A DNA stretch of 64,000 nucleotides. It comes from Herpomyces periplanetae. Taxonomy: Eukaryota > Ascomycota > Laboulbeniomycetes > Herpomycetales > Herpomycetaceae. The translations under genes were made by a program, and so were the position numbers. Shown here one piece after another: positions 62,985 through 64,000 of the stretch. The notes beneath the pieces were generated by a model. It had not been told where the DNA came from. It did no database searches and saw nothing but the letters and a program-made list of their open reading frames with translations. How positions within the stretch are numbered: position 1 is the first letter of the stretch; every line of letters starts with the position of its first letter. The DNA is taken from the NCBI GenBank assembly GCA_009733715.1, contig WMKJ01000018.1, forward strand, positions 94,650-158,649, given 5' to 3'.

Positions 62985-63482
62985 ATGTGTCAAACTGTTG
63001 ACGTTTATTATGCTTCGTGCGGTCATTGGTCAAGTCGCAAACGAATCGTAAATGCATGTCCGGCCGCGTCTTTTTCGCAATCATTCGATTTACCCGTTAC
63101 AATAATCCCAGCAGGATCACAGCCCCGTCGTCGTACGCTCATTGCCGATTGTGGATTTTCTCAGTGTACTGGGATGCGAGTAGATAGCGTTAAATGCTGT
63201 GCTAAATGTCTCCGCTCCATGCCCAATGTTCCAGTAACTCGCTCTCCGTCACCGGCTTGCCGTTCACCCAACACTATCTCAATCGGATTATCATCACCCA
63301 TATCGCCCTGGCCGACTACACCTCTTAGTCCTGATCCTCCGGGGAATTCCATTTTCGCGCTCAAATCATTTGCTAGCATTGCTCTACAACAGATTAAACG
63401 TGCACAACAACAAAATTTGGATCATCAAGTATCATCGGGGTCAACCTCCGCAATAACCACCGTTGAACCAATTACCCGATAA
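62985..63482 (+). CDS. Small Cys-rich protein, function unknown
   Basis: This single-exon gene encodes 165 aa from ATG 62985 (MCQTVDVYYASCGHWSSRKR). Conserved-looking Cys/His pairs are C2, C12-x-H14, C25, C56, C61 and CCAKC at 71-75, a likely zinc-binding arrangement. A Pro/Ser-rich central part and a helical C-terminus (ALKSFASIALQQIKRAQQQ) follow. I do not recognise the family. Its stop overlaps the stop of the convergent RRM gene by 11 bp. Confidence 0.65.
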   Translation: MCQTVDVYYASCGHWSSRKRIVNACPAASFSQSFDLPVTIIPAGSQPRRRTLIADCGFSQCTGMRVDSVKCCAKCLRSMPNVPVTRSPSPACRSPNTISIGLSSPISPWPTTPLSPDPPGNSIFALKSFASIALQQIKRAQQQNLDHQVSSGSTSAITTVEPITR

Positions 63483-64000
63483 TTTTTAATCCACCTTTCG
63501 TCTTGGGCTGCTTTTTGTTAACACCGTTACCGCCTTGTACAGAACTTCCTCTTGTTCGTTGTAGCTTAGTTTTGCCGTTTAAATCAACTGAACCTTTCCC
63601 ATTCTTGCCACGTATTCTATCAGTTTTGATGACCGGAGCAATATTTGAATTTGCTTTGTCAATTTTGACAGGATGATTTCCAATATATTTTCCTTGCATT
63701 TCCTTGAACGCACGAAAGTAATCATCAGGGCTACTGAAGGATACGAAGCCAAAACCCTTACTTTTAGTATTAGCTTTGTTTCGAACTACGCGGGCTTTTG
63801 TTAAAGATGTATACTTGGAAAACGCTTTAAAAAGAGAATCGTCGGTCACTTCTCCCGCCAGGTTCCCAATGAAGAGTCGAAAGTGAAGCGGATTCCATTC
63901 AAGTAGTGTTTTATCCTCCCATGTCTTTCCGCCACCTGAACGCAATACGGTGCGGGCAGCTAATGAGCTACTATGGGCGTTGTTACTTGCGTCACCGTAT
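63472..64000 (-). CDS. RBM42-type RRM protein, 3' part (5' end outside window)
   Basis: The open frame runs from the window edge to a stop at 63472. It shows the RBM42 signature: GGKTWEDKTLLEWNPLHFR, LFIGNLAGEVTDDSLFKAF (RNP2), RVVRNKANTKSKGFGFVSF (RNP1), EMQGKYIGNHPVKI. A basic Gly/Lys tail ends GGLKIIG. RBM42 binds RNA and has been linked to splicing. The conserved WED start indicates that a modest part of the N-terminus, possibly with further exons, lies beyond 64000. Confidence 0.88.
   Translation of the reverse strand, partial: YGDASNNAHSSSLAARTVLRSGGGKTWEDKTLLEWNPLHFRLFIGNLAGEVTDDSLFKAFSKYTSLTKARVVRNKANTKSKGFGFVSFSSPDDYFRAFKEMQGKYIGNHPVKIDKANSNIAPVIKTDRIRGKNGKGSVDLNGKTKLQRTRGSSVQGGNGVNKKQPKTKGGLKIIG

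Noticed and set aside
1-64000. Transposons, CRISPR arrays, rRNA, biosynthetic or defence clusters
   Set aside because: No transposase, reverse transcriptase, long inverted or direct repeats, spacer arrays or clustered secondary-metabolism genes were seen; a self-alignment of the window would be the decisive test for repeats.

Overview
The window is nuclear DNA of an ascomycete fungus. The genes have short spliceosomal introns (about 35-110 nt) with GTAAGT/GTATGT-like donors, CTAAC-like branch sites and CAG/TAG acceptors. The gene content is typical fungal housekeeping: PI3P 5-kinase, kinesin-5, Mediator MED1, a Zn2Cys6 regulator, the Swp1-type OST subunit and Ynd1 apyrase. ATP-citrate lyase is present as a separate citrate-synthase-like subunit (ACL1), as in ascomycetes. 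Many introns, very small exons and compact proteins suggest an early-branching or intron-rich ascomycete (Taphrinomycotina is possible), but I cannot fix the species from sequence alone.

Layout. 1-7 kb: FAB1-type lipid kinase without a FYVE domain (+), then a secreted Cys-rich, probably GPI-anchored protein (-). 8-14.8 kb, all minus strand: an Sso-type t-SNARE, nicotinate phosphoribosyltransferase (7 exons), the SWP1/ribophorin II OST subunit and COX13. 15-22 kb: a small predicted mitochondrial membrane protein (+), a Tgl4/5-type patatin lipase (-) and a cytochrome b5-acyl-CoA dehydrogenase fusion (+). 22-30 kb: an AP180/CALM-type ANTH adaptor (-), a possible tiny unknown gene (-), mitochondrial AspRS (+), NudC (-) and a possible small membrane protein (-). 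30-41 kb: NUP82, RPL35 and CBP20 (all -), APC11 (+) and kinesin-5 (-). 42-49 kb: Ynd1-type apyrase (+), a DUF1763-like protein (-), a DUF2293 protein (+) and ACL1 (-). 49-58 kb: DBP7 helicase (+), a PlsB/GNPAT-type acyltransferase (-) and a Zn2Cys6 factor (-). 59-64 kb: a Cys/His protein with a C-terminal SUMO-interaction motif (+), MED1 (+), a Cys-rich unknown (+) and the 3' part of an RBM42-type RRM protein (-) that runs off the window.

The genes do not form a pathway cluster. They are independent housekeeping units, mostly with short convergent 3' gaps and longer divergent promoters. CACGTG hexamers recur in the promoter regions. I rebuilt exon structures by hand from splice signals, reading phase and family conservation. 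All multi-exon models below keep frame, and their exon coordinates are given. I saw no tRNA or rRNA gene, transposon, CRISPR array or obvious biosynthetic cluster. The most unusual points are the very small exons (12, 25, 26 and 30 nt) that carry conserved residues, the FYVE-less Fab1, the heme-flavin fusion enzyme, and several small uncharacterised proteins. I found no convincing wholly new system.
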